Positions 34,309 through 45,607 are shown, counted from the first letter of the stretch. The stretch is DNA of 64,000 bases from Mycoavidus sp. HKI (GCF_020023735.2 NZ_CP076444.2:1565501-1629500); one strand, 5' to 3'. Program-made: numbers and translations. Notes: generated by a model not told the origin, from the letters alone.

Positions 34309-36216
34309 TTATTTAAAGCACGACACCTCATTACGTAAACTTTCAAGAAAGTCGCCAATGGGTATCACACCTTGGTCTACGCCACCACGGGCGCGTACTG
34401 CAACCGTTTGAGCATCACGTTCCCGGTCACCTACAACCAACAAATAAGGGATCTTCCGTAACGTATGTTCGCGTATTTTATAGCTAATTTTTTCATTGCG
34501 CAAATCGGCCTCAACTCTAAAGCCTTGTTTTTGCAATGTTTCAGCGACCTCGCCCGCATACGCTGCTTGACTTTGGGCGATATTTAGCACCATCACCTGA
34601 ACCGGCGCCAACCATGCTGGCAATGCGCCAGCGTAATGTTCAATTAAAATCCCAATAAAGCGCTCCAGCGAGCCCAATACAGCCCGATGCAGCATGACTG
34701 GCCGGCGGCGGCTATTATCTTCTGCCACATATTCAGCATCCAGTCTTTCCGGCAACACAAAATCCAGTTGCAATGTGCCGCATTGCCATGAGCGGCCTAA
34801 CGCATCTTTAATATGATATTCAATCTTCGGCCCGTAGAAAGCGCCTTCGCCCGGCAACTCTTGCCAGTTTAGGCCGCACGCAGATAAAGCCTGGCGCAAG
34901 CCTTCTTCTGCACGCTGCCAAACTTCATCAGACCCGGCGCGCTGCTCAGGACGCAGCGATAATTTGACCTCAATGTCCGTAAAACCAAAATTTTTATAAA
35001 TATCCATCGCCAATGTATGAAAGGCGATTGATTCAGCAACCACTTGCTCTTCGGTACAAAAAATATGCGCATCGTCTTGCACAAACCCCCGCACGCGCAT
35101 TAACCCATGCAACGCACCTGAAGGTTCATTGCGATGACATGAGCCAAATTCCGCCAAGCGTAATGGCAAATCTCGGTACGAGTGGAGTGTGTGATTGAAG
35201 ACTTGGACATGCCCCGGGCAACTCATCGGTTTGATTGCATAATCACGTTTTTCCGATTCAGTCGTGAACATGCCGTCGCGATAGTTCTGCCAATGGCCTG
35301 AGCGCTCCCACAGCGCCCGATCAATCACCTGCGGCGTGCGGATCTCACGATAGCCTGCGCTGGTAAGTCGGGCCCGCATATATTGTTCAACCTGCTGCCA
35401 GATTGACCAGCCCTGCGGGTGCCAAAACACCATACCCGGCGCATTGTCTTGCAAATGAAAAAGGTCAAGCTGCTTACCGAGTTTACGATGATCACGCTTC
35501 TCGGCTTCTTCTAGCCGATATAAATAAGCGTCTAATTCCTCTTGACTCGCCCAAGCAGTGCCGTAAATGCGTTGTAATTGCTGATTACGCGCATCGCCCC
35601 GCCAATATGCCCCCGCCACCTTCAGTAATTTGAAAGCCTTCAATTTACCCGTATTAGGAACATGCGGGCCACGGCATAAGTCGGTAAAACCGCCATGCGA
35701 ATACAGGGAAATGGAGTCGCCCGGCGGAATGGATTCGATAATTTCAGCTTTGTAATGCTCACCGATATCATTGAAATAGCAGATCGCTTGCTCGCGCGGC
35801 ATGACCTGGCGCGACACGGCTTCATTGCGCTTAACCAATTCGCGCATGCGTTTTTCAATTGCCTCAAGGTCCTCTAATGTAAATGGGCGGCTATAAGCAA
35901 AATCATAATAAAAGCCATTTTCGATCACCGGTCCAATTGTCACCTGAGCTTCTGGAAATAAATCTTTGACCGCATAAGCGAGCAGATGCGCGGTTGAATG
36001 GCGGATGATCTCTAGGCCATCTTCATTCTGGCTAGTAATAATGGCTAACGAGGCATCACGCTCGATGATTGCTGAAGTATCGACTAGCTGCCCATCAAGG
36101 CGCGCGCCAAGCGCAGCTTTAGCAAGCCCGGGACTAATTGCAGTCGCAACTTCAGCCACCGAGACTGGGCGCTCGAACTCCCGCACTGAGCCGTCAAGTA
36201 AATGTACCGAAATCAT
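34309..36216 (-). CDS. thrS: Threonine-tRNA ligase
   Basis: 635 residues, the normal length. Order: TGS domain (1-61), editing domain with the [16 protein letters not shown] zinc-like motif, class II catalytic core with [20 protein letters not shown] (zinc-binding Cys and motif 2 region), and the C-terminal anticodon-binding domain ([20 protein letters not shown]). The ATG at 36216 has TAGGAGCG upstream; a TTG one codon earlier is disregarded. It heads the thrS-infC-rpmI-rplT-pheST run. tRNA-Val lies upstream and is separated by a terminator. Confidence 0.98.
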   Translation of the reverse strand: MISVHLLDGSVREFERPVSVAEVATAISPGLAKAALGARLDGQLVDTSAIIERDASLAIITSQNEDGLEIIRHSTAHLLAYAVKDLFPEAQVTIGPVIENGFYYDFAYSRPFTLEDLEAIEKRMRELVKRNEAVSRQVMPREQAICYFNDIGEHYKAEIIESIPPGDSISLYSHGGFTDLCRGPHVPNTGKLKAFKLLKVAGAYWRGDARNQQLQRIYGTAWASQEELDAYLYRLEEAEKRDHRKLGKQLDLFHLQDNAPGMVFWHPQGWSIWQQVEQYMRARLTSAGYREIRTPQVIDRALWERSGHWQNYRDGMFTTESEKRDYAIKPMSCPGHVQVFNHTLHSYRDLPLRLAEFGSCHRNEPSGALHGLMRVRGFVQDDAHIFCTEEQVVAESIAFHTLAMDIYKNFGFTDIEVKLSLRPEQRAGSDEVWQRAEEGLRQALSACGLNWQELPGEGAFYGPKIEYHIKDALGRSWQCGTLQLDFVLPERLDAEYVAEDNSRRRPVMLHRAVLGSLERFIGILIEHYAGALPAWLAPVQVMVLNIAQSQAAYAGEVAETLQKQGFRVEADLRNEKISYKIREHTLRKIPYLLVVGDRERDAQTVAVRARGGVDQGVIPIGDFLESLRNEVSCFK

Positions 36217-36281
36217 CAAACGCTCCTAGCCGCGATTCAGAAGCTAGCTGCCTCTGGCGTAACCATACAAAAAAGAAGGAC

Positions 36282-36321
36282 AAAAAAATGCGGCCTCAAC
36301 AACGTCTGGTTAAGGCCGCAT
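36282..36321 (-). terminator. Rho-independent terminator after tRNA-Val
   Basis: On the minus strand ATGCGGCCT pairs with AGGCCGCAT (36313-36321 with 36288-36296) across a 16-base loop, followed by a run of seven T. It ends the tRNA-Val transcript, 28 bp after the tRNA, and lies 66 bp before thrS. Confidence 0.8.
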
Positions 36322-36348
36322 TAATATCAATTAAATGAAAACATTCGT

Positions 36349-36425
36349 TGGTAGGCTCGATTGGACTCGAACCAACGACCCCCACCATGTCAAGGTGGTG
36401 CTCTAACCAGCTGAGCTACGAGCCT
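36349..36425 (-). tRNA. tRNA-Val (anticodon GAC)
   Basis: 77 bases with encoded CCA. The acceptor AGGCTCG pairs with CGAGCCT, the D arm contains AGCTGGTTAGAG, the anticodon stem CCACC/GGTGG encloses TTGACAT with anticodon GAC, and the T arm reads GTTGGTTCGAGTCCAAT. All stems are paired. Confidence 0.97.
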
Positions 36426-36478
36426 AAAGAAGCAAGCATTTTAAAGGCTTTTTGTATAAAAGCCAAGGCCTTGCCTTG

Positions 36479-36523
36479 CTATTCGAATAATTCAGCGTGC
36501 GTGCCGGCTCGTACAAAGCTTAC
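36479..36523 (-). pseudogene. YafQ/RelE-type toxin C-terminal remnant
   Basis: Directly after the antitoxin stop, in another frame, the minus strand reads VSFVRAGTHAELFE then stop. This matches the conserved end of YafQ/RelE toxins (VxxRTGTHxxLF). The rest of the toxin gene is missing; the antitoxin 3' end is fused onto its last codons by a deletion. Confidence 0.6.
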
Positions 36524-36798
36524 TTGCTGCTGTTTTTTTCCAGATCATCGAACAATTCGGTAGCAGTTGCAAAGCGCGCATGGTGCGTACGCACAACCTC
36601 GTCAGCCTCAGCCATCGCGGCACGCGTTTCTGCGTTCGGCACCTTGAGTGCGAAAGGAAGTTGCTTTTCTGCGACGATGCGCATCAGAAATACACGTATA
36701 GCATCGGATATAGATAATCCCATCGCGGCCAGCGTTTCCACGGCCTGCGCCTTCATTTGTTCATCTACGCGGACATGAACCATTGTAGTAGTAGCCAT
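36520..36798 (-). CDS. RelB/DinJ-family antitoxin (orphan)
   Basis: 92 residues with an N-terminal ribbon-helix-helix DNA-binding domain (MVHVRVDEQMKAQAVETLAA, then MGLSISDAIRVFLMRIVAEK) and a C-terminal part that in relatives wraps the toxin (ATATELFDDLE). GGGAGG precedes the ATG. A perfect 25-base palindrome lies just upstream, the expected autoregulatory operator. The toxin partner has been deleted except for its final 14 codons, so the protein is an orphan antitoxin that may still repress its own promoter or counter a related toxin elsewhere. Confidence 0.88.
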   Translation of the reverse strand: MATTTMVHVRVDEQMKAQAVETLAAMGLSISDAIRVFLMRIVAEKQLPFALKVPNAETRAAMAEADEVVRTHHARFATATELFDDLEKNSSK

Positions 36799-36815
36799 TA
36801 CAGCCTCCCTTGATC

Positions 36816-36840
36816 AGTTGAGATACATTGTATCTCAACT
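36816..36840 (-). promoter_or_regulatory. Palindromic operator of the antitoxin gene
   Basis: AGTTGAGATAC and GTATCTCAACT are perfect inverted repeats around ATT, 18 bases upstream of the antitoxin ATG. RelB/DinJ proteins bind such palindromes through their ribbon-helix-helix domain. The regulation is inferred from position and symmetry. Confidence 0.65.
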
Positions 36841-37048
36841 ATTTAATTACGCAAGGCTCACAGTCAGTTGTGTGAAGAGCCATGATCCGCCCAACCTATA
36901 ACAAACCAAGCAATGAGTGCTGAAACTACAAATCGAAAAAATTGGATCCTTATGACACCGATACTTAACGACCCATCTTCACTCCCCACCCCACGCTAAG
37001 ACAGCGCCTCTTTGGAGCAGAAAGGAGATATCGTTTTTAAAACGTGTA

Positions 37049-37390
37049 TTATTTTTTGCCGGCTGGACGAGACTGAGTAGTTACATTCGGCTTGGCGGGA
37101 ACAGGCGGCTCTACGGCCGTGCCAATCATCAGTCCCTCTTGTTGGAACTTAGCCACTGACCGCTGGCCTAAGCCCTTCACGCGTGCGGCTAAATCAGCCG
37201 CATCCTTATACGCACCATGTTGATCACGCTCTTTAACAATGGTCTCCGCTTTGACAGAATTAATCCCTTTTATACTTTGCAGAGTTGCGGCATTAGCAGA
37301 GTTGACATCAACTCCCGCATACGCGGGATGAATCACGATAGTAGAGGTCAGCGCCAGTACAGATACAATAAATAGCAGATTTTTGAGCAT
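37049..37390 (-). CDS. ComEA-like exported helix-hairpin-helix protein
   Basis: 113 residues: a signal peptide (LLFIVSVLALTSTIVIHPAYA, cleavage near residue 26), then a DNA-binding helix-hairpin-helix pair (VDVNSANAATLQSIKGINSV, DAADLAARVKGLGQRSVAKF), and a Pro/Lys-rich tail. ComEA proteins bind DNA in the periplasm during uptake; short stand-alone versions like this are common in beta-proteobacteria and their role is not always competence. It follows hldD on the minus strand with only 90 bp between. Confidence 0.85.
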   Translation of the reverse strand: MLKNLLFIVSVLALTSTIVIHPAYAGVDVNSANAATLQSIKGINSVKAETIVKERDQHGAYKDAADLAARVKGLGQRSVAKFQQEGLMIGTAVEPPVPAKPNVTTQSRPAGKK

Positions 37391-37479
37391 TTTAGCTCTC
37401 CTTTAAGGGGTGTTAACACGACACATTTGCTCATTTGCATCGCTTCAGGAGAACCAGTGTATGGCATCTACACGGCTAA

Positions 37480-38472
37480 TTATAGCTGGCCAATTAGCCA
37501 ATTTACATAACGTGCTACACCTTGCTCGACATTCAAAAATGGCGCGTTGTAGCCCGCTTTGCGCAACTGTGTTAAATCAGCTTGGGTCAGGCATTGGTAT
37601 TTGCCGCGCAGCGCATCTGGAAAAGGAATATATTCAATCAGGCCCTGCGCCACCAGTGCTGCAAGCGGTAAGGCGGCTTCACCGCCCAGCGTGCGCAAGG
37701 TATTGACTACGCTCACCGCAATATCATTAAAGGGTTGTGCCTGGCCGCTGCCCAAATTAAAAATACCCGACTGCTGAGGATGATCAAAAAAATGCAAATT
37801 GACCTTGACCACATCTTCAACCGAGACAAAATCACGCTGCTGTTGGCCGGCTGCATAGCCATTATATTCGCCAAATAATTTCACCCGGCCCTGCGTACGA
37901 AACTCATTAAAATTGTGCAACGCGACCGAAGCCATACGCCCTTTATGGGCTTCGTTTGGCCCATAAACATTAAAATAGCGAAAACCAACAATCTGCGTTT
38001 GCGCCGTGGGCAATTTGCGGCGGACGAATTGATCGAATAAGAATTTCGAATAGCCATAAACGTTCAGTGGGCGCTCGCAAGCACGCGTTTCAGCAAAGGT
38101 GCTAGACCCGCCATAGATCGCGGCGGATGAGGCGTATAAGAAAGGAATCTGCTGTGCGCCACATATTTCTAGCAAGGAGCGGCTATACGCAAAGTTGTTC
38201 TCCATCATATAGCGGCCATCAGCCGCCATCGTATCCGAGCAGGCGCCTTGATGAAAGACCGCGCGTATTTTGCCAAAGGCGCCACGCGCAAAGCGTTCGA
38301 TAAATTCAGCTTTATCGAGATAATCGGAGATTTCGCACTCGACTAAATTCTTGAATTTTTCAGCGCGCGTCAGATTGTCAACCGCAATGATGTTATGTTC
38401 GCCACGTGCGTTTAACGCTTTTACCAGGTTACTACCAATAAAACCGGCTGCACCAGTCACAATCAGAGTCAT
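37480..38472 (-). CDS. hldD: ADP-L-glycero-D-manno-heptose 6-epimerase
   Basis: The last step of ADP-heptose synthesis for LPS inner core. 330 residues, SDR fold: NADP-binding [16 protein letters not shown] at the N-terminus, active-site Ser/Tyr/Lys in ASSAAIYGG and [12 protein letters not shown], and [20 protein letters not shown]. The ATG at 38472 is used; the ORF also has a TTG one codon earlier. In an operon with hldA and ugd (83-bp gap to hldA). Confidence 0.97.
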   Translation of the reverse strand: MTLIVTGAAGFIGSNLVKALNARGEHNIIAVDNLTRAEKFKNLVECEISDYLDKAEFIERFARGAFGKIRAVFHQGACSDTMAADGRYMMENNFAYSRSLLEICGAQQIPFLYASSAAIYGGSSTFAETRACERPLNVYGYSKFLFDQFVRRKLPTAQTQIVGFRYFNVYGPNEAHKGRMASVALHNFNEFRTQGRVKLFGEYNGYAAGQQQRDFVSVEDVVKVNLHFFDHPQQSGIFNLGSGQAQPFNDIAVSVVNTLRTLGGEAALPLAALVAQGLIEYIPFPDALRGKYQCLTQADLTQLRKAGYNAPFLNVEQGVARYVNWLIGQL

Positions 38473-38554
38473 CAATATATTCCGTAGATTAGTTTAAGCT
38501 CATCGTAGTGACGGTATCTGTTCATCTACGTGGCATCAAACTTGATTTGCTTTT

Positions 38555-39532
38555 TTATGAAAAAAGTTCATCGTATTTTACAGCCGCGGTACCGAGCTTG
38601 CCAACGACAATGCCGGCCGCTCGATTCGCATGGATGACCGCATCAACCAGCGGCACACCCGCGGCTAGCAGCGCCGCCAAGGTAGCGATCACGGTATCTC
38701 CCGCGCCGGCTACATCATAGACTTCACGGGCTACCGTATTAATATGAAGTGCGCTGTCAGCATAATAAAGCGTCATGCCTTCTTCTGAGCGCGTGAGCAA
38801 TAAAGCGTCAATATCCAGCGCTAGGCGCAACTGCTTAACGCGTTGTTTAAGATCCTCTTCCGACTGCCAACTGCCCGTCACTGCGCACAATTCGGTGCGA
38901 TTTGGTGTGATCAAACTGGCCCCGCGATAAGGCGTCCAATCGTCGCCTTTTGGATCCACCAATACCGGCTTGCCAGCAGCACGCGCGGCGGCAATCATCT
39001 CTGCCACGTGGGCCGTTAAGTACCCTTTGCCATAATCAGACAGTAATACTACATCTTGCGTAGCAAGCAATGATTTAAAGCCCGTCAACCCAGCTGGTGG
39101 CGCTTCATGGGTTAATTTCTTTTCAAAATCAACGCGTAATAATTGCTGCTGGCGCGACACAACGCGTAGTTTCACTGTAGTCAGTCGTGCGTCATCCTGC
39201 TCAAGGTAAGCACCGACACCACTTTCAGCAAGTAACTTAAGCAGCTGGCGGCCCGCTTCATCATCACCAATCATACCAATCAGGTTGGCTTGTGCGCCAA
39301 GCGCCGCAATATTGCGCGCAACGTTGGCCGCCCCACCCAAGCGTTCCTCACAATGCTGTACATGAACTACCGGCACCGGCGCCTCAGGCGAGATGCGGGT
39401 TGTATCGCCAAACCAATAACGATCGAGCATCACATCCCCCACCACTAACACGCGTGCTGGGACTAAGTGTTCTCGTAACACCGGCGCGCGGTGGTCAATT
39501 TGCACAGGCAATGCCTTATCTACAGCCACCAT
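38555..39532 (-). CDS. hldA: D-glycero-beta-D-manno-heptose-7-phosphate kinase
   Basis: A ribokinase/PfkB-fold kinase making heptose 1,7-bisphosphate in the ADP-heptose pathway. 325 residues from the ATG at 39532, which has AAGGAG upstream; the longer frame to 39607 is inside ugd. Motifs: [35 protein letters not shown], and the catalytic [20 protein letters not shown]. Only the kinase half of enterobacterial HldE is present, as usual in beta-proteobacteria, where the adenylyltransferase HldC is a separate gene (not in this window). The first 17 bases overlap ugd. Confidence 0.95.
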   Translation of the reverse strand: MVAVDKALPVQIDHRAPVLREHLVPARVLVVGDVMLDRYWFGDTTRISPEAPVPVVHVQHCEERLGGAANVARNIAALGAQANLIGMIGDDEAGRQLLKLLAESGVGAYLEQDDARLTTVKLRVVSRQQQLLRVDFEKKLTHEAPPAGLTGFKSLLATQDVVLLSDYGKGYLTAHVAEMIAAARAAGKPVLVDPKGDDWTPYRGASLITPNRTELCAVTGSWQSEEDLKQRVKQLRLALDIDALLLTRSEEGMTLYYADSALHINTVAREVYDVAGAGDTVIATLAALLAAGVPLVDAVIHANRAAGIVVGKLGTAAVKYDELFS

Positions 39533-40937
39533 ATAGATCTCCTTGAGCGGCACAGGTAGCAGGTAAGTTAAGTGACTCATCAGTACGCCCGATTGCATGA
39601 TATTCAATCTCTAGCGCACCCATCGCAGCAGGCTCATATAAATTACGGCCATCAAAAATCAACGGCGTTTTCAGTTGCGCGCATAACAGCTGGAAATCAG
39701 GGCTCTTGAATGCATCCCATTCTGTCACCACCACCAGCGCATCCGCGCCCTCGACAGCCTGCATGGGTTCAGCCGCAAATGACAAACGTGCAGATGCGGT
39801 CGGCTCAGCTTGCAAATCAAGCGCAAAAACGCGCTTGGCTTCGTCCATGGCAACCGGATCGTAAGCCACCACCGTAGCGCCACGCGCCAATAAGGCAGCA
39901 ATCAAGACTCGACTTGGGGCTTCGCGCATATCATCGGTGTCAGGCTTGAACGCAAGCCCCCAAACGGCAAACCGAAAAGCGGATAAATCTGCGCCCAAGC
40001 GGGCGACAATTTTCTGCGCTAGCACCTGCTTTTGCGCATCATTGACTGCTTCAACCGCAGACAGGATATGTAAAGGCTGATCATGTTCGCTAGCGGTACG
40101 AATCAAAGCTTGTACATCTTTTGGAAAGCAAGAGCCGCCATAGCCGCAGCCCGGATACAGAAAATGATTGCCAATCCGCGGGTCGGCACCGATACCGCGG
40201 CGCACCGCATCAATATCAACACCAATGCACTCAGCCAAATTAGCCAGTTCGTTCATAAAAGAAATACGAGTGGCCAACATTGCATTGGCCGCATATTTGG
40301 TCATTTCGGCCGAGCGTACGTCCATTTGCAGCAAGCATTCATGATCGCGGTTAAAGGGCGCATATAGGCTTTTCATCATGTCAGCTGCGCGCATGCCATT
40401 TTGATCATTCTCGCAACCGAGTACAATCCGGTCCGGCCGCATAAAATCATCAAGCGCGGCCCCTTCTTTCAAGAATTCAGGATTTGACACGACTGAAAAC
40501 GGATGCTCTACCGCGCGCTCTGCTAGCTCAGCGGCAATAGCGTGCTGGACACGCTGCGCCGTGCCAACTGGCACCGTCGATTTGTTCACAATGACCTTAA
40601 AGCCATTCATGTGCTGGCCAATATTGCGAGCTGCGGCTAGCACATATTGCAGATCAGCCGAACCGTCTTCGTCTGGCGGCGTACCCACTGCAATAAATAA
40701 GATGTCTCCGTGCTCCGCCCCTGCCGCCAGATCAGTCGAAAATTGAATCCGCCCAGCCGCCCGATTGCGCGCAATCATTTCTCGCAACCCTGGCTCGTAA
40801 ATAGGAACGCCACCATTATTCAGCAGGTCAATCTTATGCGCCGCGACATCAATGCAAAATACGTGATTACCCGTCTCCGCCAAACAAGCTCCGGTGACAA
40901 GGCCAACATAGCCCGTGCCGATAATAGTAATTTTCAT
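39516..40937 (-). CDS. ugd: UDP-glucose 6-dehydrogenase
   Basis: Oxidises UDP-glucose to UDP-glucuronate, a precursor of Ara4N modification and of acidic exopolysaccharides. 473 residues. NAD motif [17 protein letters not shown] at the N-terminus, [10 protein letters not shown], the catalytic Cys in [15 protein letters not shown], and [17 protein letters not shown] in the C-terminal domain. Related to wecC in fold but clearly of the UDP-glucose subgroup. Overlaps hldA by 17 bases, so the two are translationally linked. Confidence 0.95.
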   Translation of the reverse strand: MKITIIGTGYVGLVTGACLAETGNHVFCIDVAAHKIDLLNNGGVPIYEPGLREMIARNRAAGRIQFSTDLAAGAEHGDILFIAVGTPPDEDGSADLQYVLAAARNIGQHMNGFKVIVNKSTVPVGTAQRVQHAIAAELAERAVEHPFSVVSNPEFLKEGAALDDFMRPDRIVLGCENDQNGMRAADMMKSLYAPFNRDHECLLQMDVRSAEMTKYAANAMLATRISFMNELANLAECIGVDIDAVRRGIGADPRIGNHFLYPGCGYGGSCFPKDVQALIRTASEHDQPLHILSAVEAVNDAQKQVLAQKIVARLGADLSAFRFAVWGLAFKPDTDDMREAPSRVLIAALLARGATVVAYDPVAMDEAKRVFALDLQAEPTASARLSFAAEPMQAVEGADALVVVTEWDAFKSPDFQLLCAQLKTPLIFDGRNLYEPAAMGALEIEYHAIGRTDESLNLPATCAAQGDLYGGCR

Positions 40938-41004
40938 GCGTTTTTATTTAATTTGATAAAATTCAATAGAGTGAATACAGTCGGCTGCAGGTTTAAATCC
41001 TAAC

Positions 41005-42177
41005 CTAGCTATGTGCCATAGGTTCTGTACGGCATGACGCGTAGGTTTCCCAACCGCGGCAGCCTGGGCATTGCCAATAAAAAAACCGGGCGCGAAAACC
41101 ACAATCCCGGCAGATATAACGCGGCAAATTTTTTGTGCGCTGAATTAATAGCCTGCGCATTAACTCAAGCTCGCTACGACGCTCCATTTCCGCGTTGGCA
41201 AGTTGCGCCTCAAGCAATCTAATCATGCCCGTTAGGTTTGGCGCTTTTTGCATTTGCGCGCGCGCCAGTGCATGGGCGGCCTCAACCCCTTGATGCGCAG
41301 CAATATACGGGTAAGCAAGATCCAATAAATCATGCGATGCATGACGCTCAAGATAGTCAATCAATAAGCGACTGCCTTGTTCCGCCAGGCCCAGTTTCTC
41401 ATGAGCGCTCATCAGCTTTTCAGCGACCAGGGGTAAATACGTCGCGTTCTCTTTCTCAATCTGCATCCAGGCGTCAATCGCCGCGGTTAGGTTGCCCAAC
41501 GCGAGTTCAACTTGACCCTGTAAAATCATGGCGCGCGCATTGGCCGGATGAGCCACCAGCGAGCGCTCAAGTTCACTACGCGCCTGCTCGAGCTGTTTAC
41601 GCTGCAACGCCTCTTCAGCCAGCTCACAATAAAACTGTGCGATCTGTTGGCGGCAAGACTGTACGCCCAGCACTTCGAGTCGCTCGGCAATCGCAATCGC
41701 CCGCTGCCAATCTTTTTGAATACTATAAATCGTTAATAAGCTACGCTGCGCTTCGCTGGCATATATTCCTGCTGCCAACTGCTCGAATGCAGTTTCGGCG
41801 CGATCGAAAAGGCCCGCCTTCAAAAAATCTTGGCCCAATTCATACAGCGCATGATCTCTTTCCACTACTGGCAAATCAGTGCGATTGAGTAAGTTTTGAT
41901 GGACGCGGATGGCGCGCTCGGTTTCACCCCGGCGGCGAAATAAATTACCTAGCGCGAAATGGAGTTCGGTAGTTTCTGGATCGAGTTTGGCAACCTCAAT
42001 AAAAGCATCAATTGCTTTATCATGTTGCTCACTCAGCAGAAAATTAAGGCCACGAAAATAAGAGCGCGGCAGGTTTGTGCCTTCTGCCAGCAAATGTTTG
42101 AGATCAAAACGCGCTGCCATCCAGCCCAAACCGAAAATCAACGGAATAACCAGTAGCCACCAGAAATCAAGATCCAT
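41005..42177 (-). CDS. lapB: LPS assembly protein B (YciM)
   Basis: An inner-membrane TPR protein that adjusts LPS synthesis by promoting FtsH degradation of LpxC. 390 residues: one N-terminal membrane anchor (WWLLVIPLIFGLGWMAA), several TPR units (AIDAFIEVAKLDPETTELHF, LGNLFRRRGETERAIRVH), and a C-terminal rubredoxin-like zinc/iron site (YICRDCGF and WQCPGCRGWETY). Paired with lapA, 26 bp upstream, as in other proteobacteria. Confidence 0.95.
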   Translation of the reverse strand: MDLDFWWLLVIPLIFGLGWMAARFDLKHLLAEGTNLPRSYFRGLNFLLSEQHDKAIDAFIEVAKLDPETTELHFALGNLFRRRGETERAIRVHQNLLNRTDLPVVERDHALYELGQDFLKAGLFDRAETAFEQLAAGIYASEAQRSLLTIYSIQKDWQRAIAIAERLEVLGVQSCRQQIAQFYCELAEEALQRKQLEQARSELERSLVAHPANARAMILQGQVELALGNLTAAIDAWMQIEKENATYLPLVAEKLMSAHEKLGLAEQGSRLLIDYLERHASHDLLDLAYPYIAAHQGVEAAHALARAQMQKAPNLTGMIRLLEAQLANAEMERRSELELMRRLLIQRTKNLPRYICRDCGFRARFFYWQCPGCRGWETYASCRTEPMAHS

Positions 42178-42203
42178 GCGTCAACTCTTACTTACTTTTG
42201 TTA

Positions 42204-42494
42204 TTAGATCAGCGGCGGCGGCAATTCATCGCGTGCCATCGATAGCTCGCGCGCACGCTTGAGTTCGCGCTTAAGACGCCCAATTTGAAACTGCCGCTGA
42301 AAATTTGTAGGAAGAGTAAAAAGTAACCCTGCCAATATACCCACGACAAAAAAAGCAAAGCCGATAATAATCAACGGCGCCTGCCAGCTGTAACCCGCGA
42401 AGACATTCAGTGTTACGCTTTGCGTATTAGCCAGGGCTAATAATAACAACACTGCAAAAACAAGAAGGCGAACCAGCCAGACTAGAAAGCGCAT
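42204..42494 (-). CDS. lapA: LPS assembly protein A (DUF1049)
   Basis: 96 residues with two transmembrane segments (LVRLLVFAVLLLLALAN and APLIIIGFAFFVVGILAGLL) followed by a cytoplasmic coiled-coil tail (QIGRLKRELKRARELSMARD). Forms the LapA/LapB inner-membrane unit. The gene lies 209 bp after ihfB in the conserved rpsA-ihfB-lapA-lapB order. Confidence 0.92.
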   Translation of the reverse strand: MRFLVWLVRLLVFAVLLLLALANTQSVTLNVFAGYSWQAPLIIIGFAFFVVGILAGLLFTLPTNFQRQFQIGRLKRELKRARELSMARDELPPPLI

Positions 42495-42702
42495 GCGAAT
42501 CAGCTCATGAATGCTTCGGTTATGAAAACAGACAGGCTTTAATCGCCCATCAGCGCGGGTAGCAGAAACGTATTATAAACGAAGCGGCTACCGTCTGGAG
42601 GACAGCAAAGCTCAATATTGCCAGTCACTGTAGCTATCATGAAGATATGTTCACGCGCTATGAGGATAATTATTGATTTTACTAATTGAAATTAAAAATT
42701 GA

Positions 42703-43023
42703 TTATTCGATAGGAAAATCGAATCGGAGGGGAGTGCTGCCAGCCCGGCGATCAACTTGCTCACGCAACGCTTTACCTGGTTTAAAGTGCGGCACATATT
42801 TCTCTTGCACGAGCACTTGTTCGCCTGACTTTGGGTTACGGCCAACTCTTGGGCGACGACAATTCACAGAAAAACTACCAAAACCACGAATCTCGATACG
42901 ATGGCCTTGAGCGAGCGCTCCAGACATCGCATCGAGCACCGCGCTTACCGCAAGACTTGTGTCTTTAAGCACAAGCAGCGGAAAGCGCGTAGCCAACTGA
43001 GCGACCAATTCAGATCTGGTCAT
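42703..43023 (-). CDS. ihfB: Integration host factor subunit beta
   Basis: 106 residues of HU/IHF fold: [15 protein letters not shown], the [20 protein letters not shown] segment and the DNA arm [20 protein letters not shown]. Bends DNA with IhfA. Six bases after rpsA, the standard rpsA-ihfB arrangement, so expressed with S1. A slightly divergent C-terminus ([16 protein letters not shown]) is of no obvious consequence. Confidence 0.95.
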   Translation of the reverse strand: MTRSELVAQLATRFPLLVLKDTSLAVSAVLDAMSGALAQGHRIEIRGFGSFSVNCRRPRVGRNPKSGEQVLVQEKYVPHFKPGKALREQVDRRAGSTPLRFDFPIE

Positions 43024-43029
43024 GCTCGT

Positions 43030-44745
43030 TTACTGATTTTGACTATCCAGCTTGGCTTTAAGCAGTGCACCAAGATTGGTCGTACCGCTTGCTGCCGAGC
43101 TATTGTCGCGTTGGTTTTGGTTTACGTCTGGCTGTATACCGGCCTCTTTCGCCTTAACAGACAGATTAATGCTACGCGTTTTACGGTCAATATTGATGAT
43201 CATCGCATCGACAGCGTCGCCTTCTTTAAGGGCAGTGCGGGCATCTTCAACGCGCTCACGGCCGAGTTCAGATGCGCGCAAGTAAGCTTCAACCTCGATT
43301 GCAAGCGTCACAATAGCGCCTTTGGCATCAACCGATTTAACTGTACCTTGCACAATCGAACCTTTGTCGTTCATGGCAGTATAGTTATTGAATGGGTCGC
43401 CTTCAAGCTGCTTGATACCGAGTGAAATACGCTCTTTCTCAACGTCAATGCCCAAGACAATCGCTTCAACTTCATCACCTTTCTTGAATTTGCGCACAGC
43501 CTCTTCAGCCGACTCGTTCCAGGATAGGTCAGACAAGTGCACCAAGCCGTCGATCGCGCCAGGCAAACCAATAAAGACACCGAAATCAGTAATAGATTTA
43601 ATCGCACCTGAAAGCTTGTCGCCTTTTTTGTAGTTGCGGCTAAAGTCATCCCATGGATTAGGTTTGCACTGTTTCATACCAAGGCTAATCCGACGACGCT
43701 CTTCATCAATTTCAAGCACCATCACTTCAACCTCATCACCCAGCTGTACAGCTTTGCCCGGGGCAACGTTCTTATTGGTCCAATCCATTTCGGACACATG
43801 CACCAAGCCTTCAATCCCAGACTCAACTTCAACAAATGCGCCATAGTCGGTAATGTTGGTCACTTTACCAAATAAACGTGTGCTAGATGGGTAACGGCGT
43901 GCAATACCTTCCCATGGATCGCCACCCAGTTGTTTAACACCCAGCGAAACGCGGTTCTTTTCTTGGTCGAATTTGAGAATCTTGGCAGTGATAGTTTTAC
44001 CCACTGTCAGTGCCTCGCTCGGATGACGCACACGACGCCATGCGATATCAGTAATATGCAATAGACCGTCAATGCCGCCCAGATCAACGAATGCACCGTA
44101 ATCCGTAATATTTTTAACCACACCTTCAACCACTGCGCCTTCTTGTAAGGTTTCAAGCAGCTTCGCGCGCTCTTCACCTTGCGAAGCTTCGATCACAGCA
44201 CGGCGTGATAGAACCACGTTATTGCGCTTGCGATCTAATTTAATCACGCGGAATTCAGTTGTCGTCCCTTCATAAGGCGTTGTGTCTTTAACTGGACGGG
44301 TATCAATTAATGAGCCCGGCAAGAAAGCACGGATGCCGTTGACCATGACGGTCAGACCACCCTTAACTTTGCCGGTGATCGTGCCGGTGACCAGCGCGCT
44401 ATCGTCCAGGGCTTTTTCAAGCGACAGCCAAGAAGCCAGACGTTTAGCTTTATCACGCGACAAAACGGTGTCGCCATAACCATTTTCCAGCGCATCGATG
44501 GCGACGGAAACAAAATCACCCACTTGCGCCTCAAGCTCGCCGTGATCATTCAGAAATTCTTCGAGCGCTATATACGCTTCGGATTTGAGGCCTGCATTGA
44601 CAACCACAAAATTGTGGTCAAAACGTACCACTTCGGCAGAAATCACTTCGCCCGCACGCATATCCTGGCGGGTAAGTGATTCAGCAAACAGCGCAGCGAA
44701 GGATTCGGTGGGAGGAGCAGAGGTTGAGGTTTGCAAATCGGACAT
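43030..44745 (-). CDS. rpsA: 30S ribosomal protein S1
   Basis: 571 residues with six S1 (OB-fold) RNA-binding domains: the first two contact the ribosome, the last four hold mRNA. Repeated signatures include [40 protein letters not shown] and [21 protein letters not shown] Gln/Asn-rich tail. 136 bp after cmk; that gap has no clear terminator, and cmk-rpsA co-transcription is usual. Confidence 0.98.
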   Translation of the reverse strand: MSDLQTSTSAPPTESFAALFAESLTRQDMRAGEVISAEVVRFDHNFVVVNAGLKSEAYIALEEFLNDHGELEAQVGDFVSVAIDALENGYGDTVLSRDKAKRLASWLSLEKALDDSALVTGTITGKVKGGLTVMVNGIRAFLPGSLIDTRPVKDTTPYEGTTTEFRVIKLDRKRNNVVLSRRAVIEASQGEERAKLLETLQEGAVVEGVVKNITDYGAFVDLGGIDGLLHITDIAWRRVRHPSEALTVGKTITAKILKFDQEKNRVSLGVKQLGGDPWEGIARRYPSSTRLFGKVTNITDYGAFVEVESGIEGLVHVSEMDWTNKNVAPGKAVQLGDEVEVMVLEIDEERRRISLGMKQCKPNPWDDFSRNYKKGDKLSGAIKSITDFGVFIGLPGAIDGLVHLSDLSWNESAEEAVRKFKKGDEVEAIVLGIDVEKERISLGIKQLEGDPFNNYTAMNDKGSIVQGTVKSVDAKGAIVTLAIEVEAYLRASELGRERVEDARTALKEGDAVDAMIINIDRKTRSINLSVKAKEAGIQPDVNQNQRDNSSAASGTTNLGALLKAKLDSQNQ

Positions 44746-44881
44746 AAATTTAAAGGTGTACTACGCGCACTATGTTGAGAATTGCTTAACGCAAAATTGT
44801 GCACGGGGTTAAGGGTTAATTATCAAGCCACTGTCTTCATAACAGCAGCCAACCTAAGCATGACCGTACCTATGGACCCGC

Positions 44882-45607
44882 CTATACATGGATATGGGCG
44901 TGAAACACGGGGACCGATAATGCAGCAAACCACTCGAGTATCTTGTCAGTCACTTGATCAGCGCAAAGACGAGAGGTATCGAGCACTCTTGCATCTTCAG
45001 CAGGCTTAAGCGGCGCGTTCACACGCTGAATATCACGTGCATCGCGCTGAGCTAAATCTTGCGAGAGGGTTTCTATACTAGCAGGAAAACCTTTTTCTAT
45101 CAATTGTTTATAACGCCTTTGCGCGCGCGCCTCAACGCTGGCCGTTAAAAAAATCTTCAAATTCGCGTCTGGAAAAATCACCGTACCCATATCCCGACCA
45201 TCGGCCACTAGGCCCGGTAATGTGCGAAATGCTCGCTGGCGGGCAATCAGCGCCTGCCTTACCGACGCATGCGTGGCAATTTCAGAGGCTCGATTGCCAA
45301 TCGCTTCCGCGCGGATTTCATCAGATACGTTAGCGCCATCCAACTTGACATAGCCCTCTCTAAAGACGACATGCAGCTCGCGGGCTAATACAGTGAGGGC
45401 CGCAACATCCTCTACCGCAAGCTGGCGCCGCACGCTCGCCAACGCAAGCAGGCGGTACAATGCGCCGCTATCCAGGTAATCAAATCCCAAACGCGTGGCC
45501 ACCCGCTGCGCAACCGTCCCTTTACCAGAGGCCGTTGGCCCATCAATCGCAATCACTGGCACATGCAGTTTTGTATGCTGTTTTGCGTGTTCTCTAACTG
45601 TTGTCAT
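44882..45607 (-). CDS. cmk: Cytidylate kinase
   Basis: Phosphorylates CMP and dCMP with ATP. 241 residues; P-loop [17 protein letters not shown] near the N-terminus, then [34 protein letters not shown] and RAQRRYKQL. The N-terminal 16 residues and the C-terminal HAHIHV are small extensions. Its ATG overlaps the aroA stop by four bases (ATGA), so translation is coupled to aroA. Confidence 0.96.
   Translation of the reverse strand: MTTVREHAKQHTKLHVPVIAIDGPTASGKGTVAQRVATRLGFDYLDSGALYRLLALASVRRQLAVEDVAALTVLARELHVVFREGYVKLDGANVSDEIRAEAIGNRASEIATHASVRQALIARQRAFRTLPGLVADGRDMGTVIFPDANLKIFLTASVEARAQRRYKQLIEKGFPASIETLSQDLAQRDARDIQRVNAPLKPAEDARVLDTSRLCADQVTDKILEWFAALSVPVFHAHIHV

Noticed and set aside
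41238..41888. 216-codon plus-strand ORF
   Set aside because: Antisense to lapB, no ribosome site or family features.
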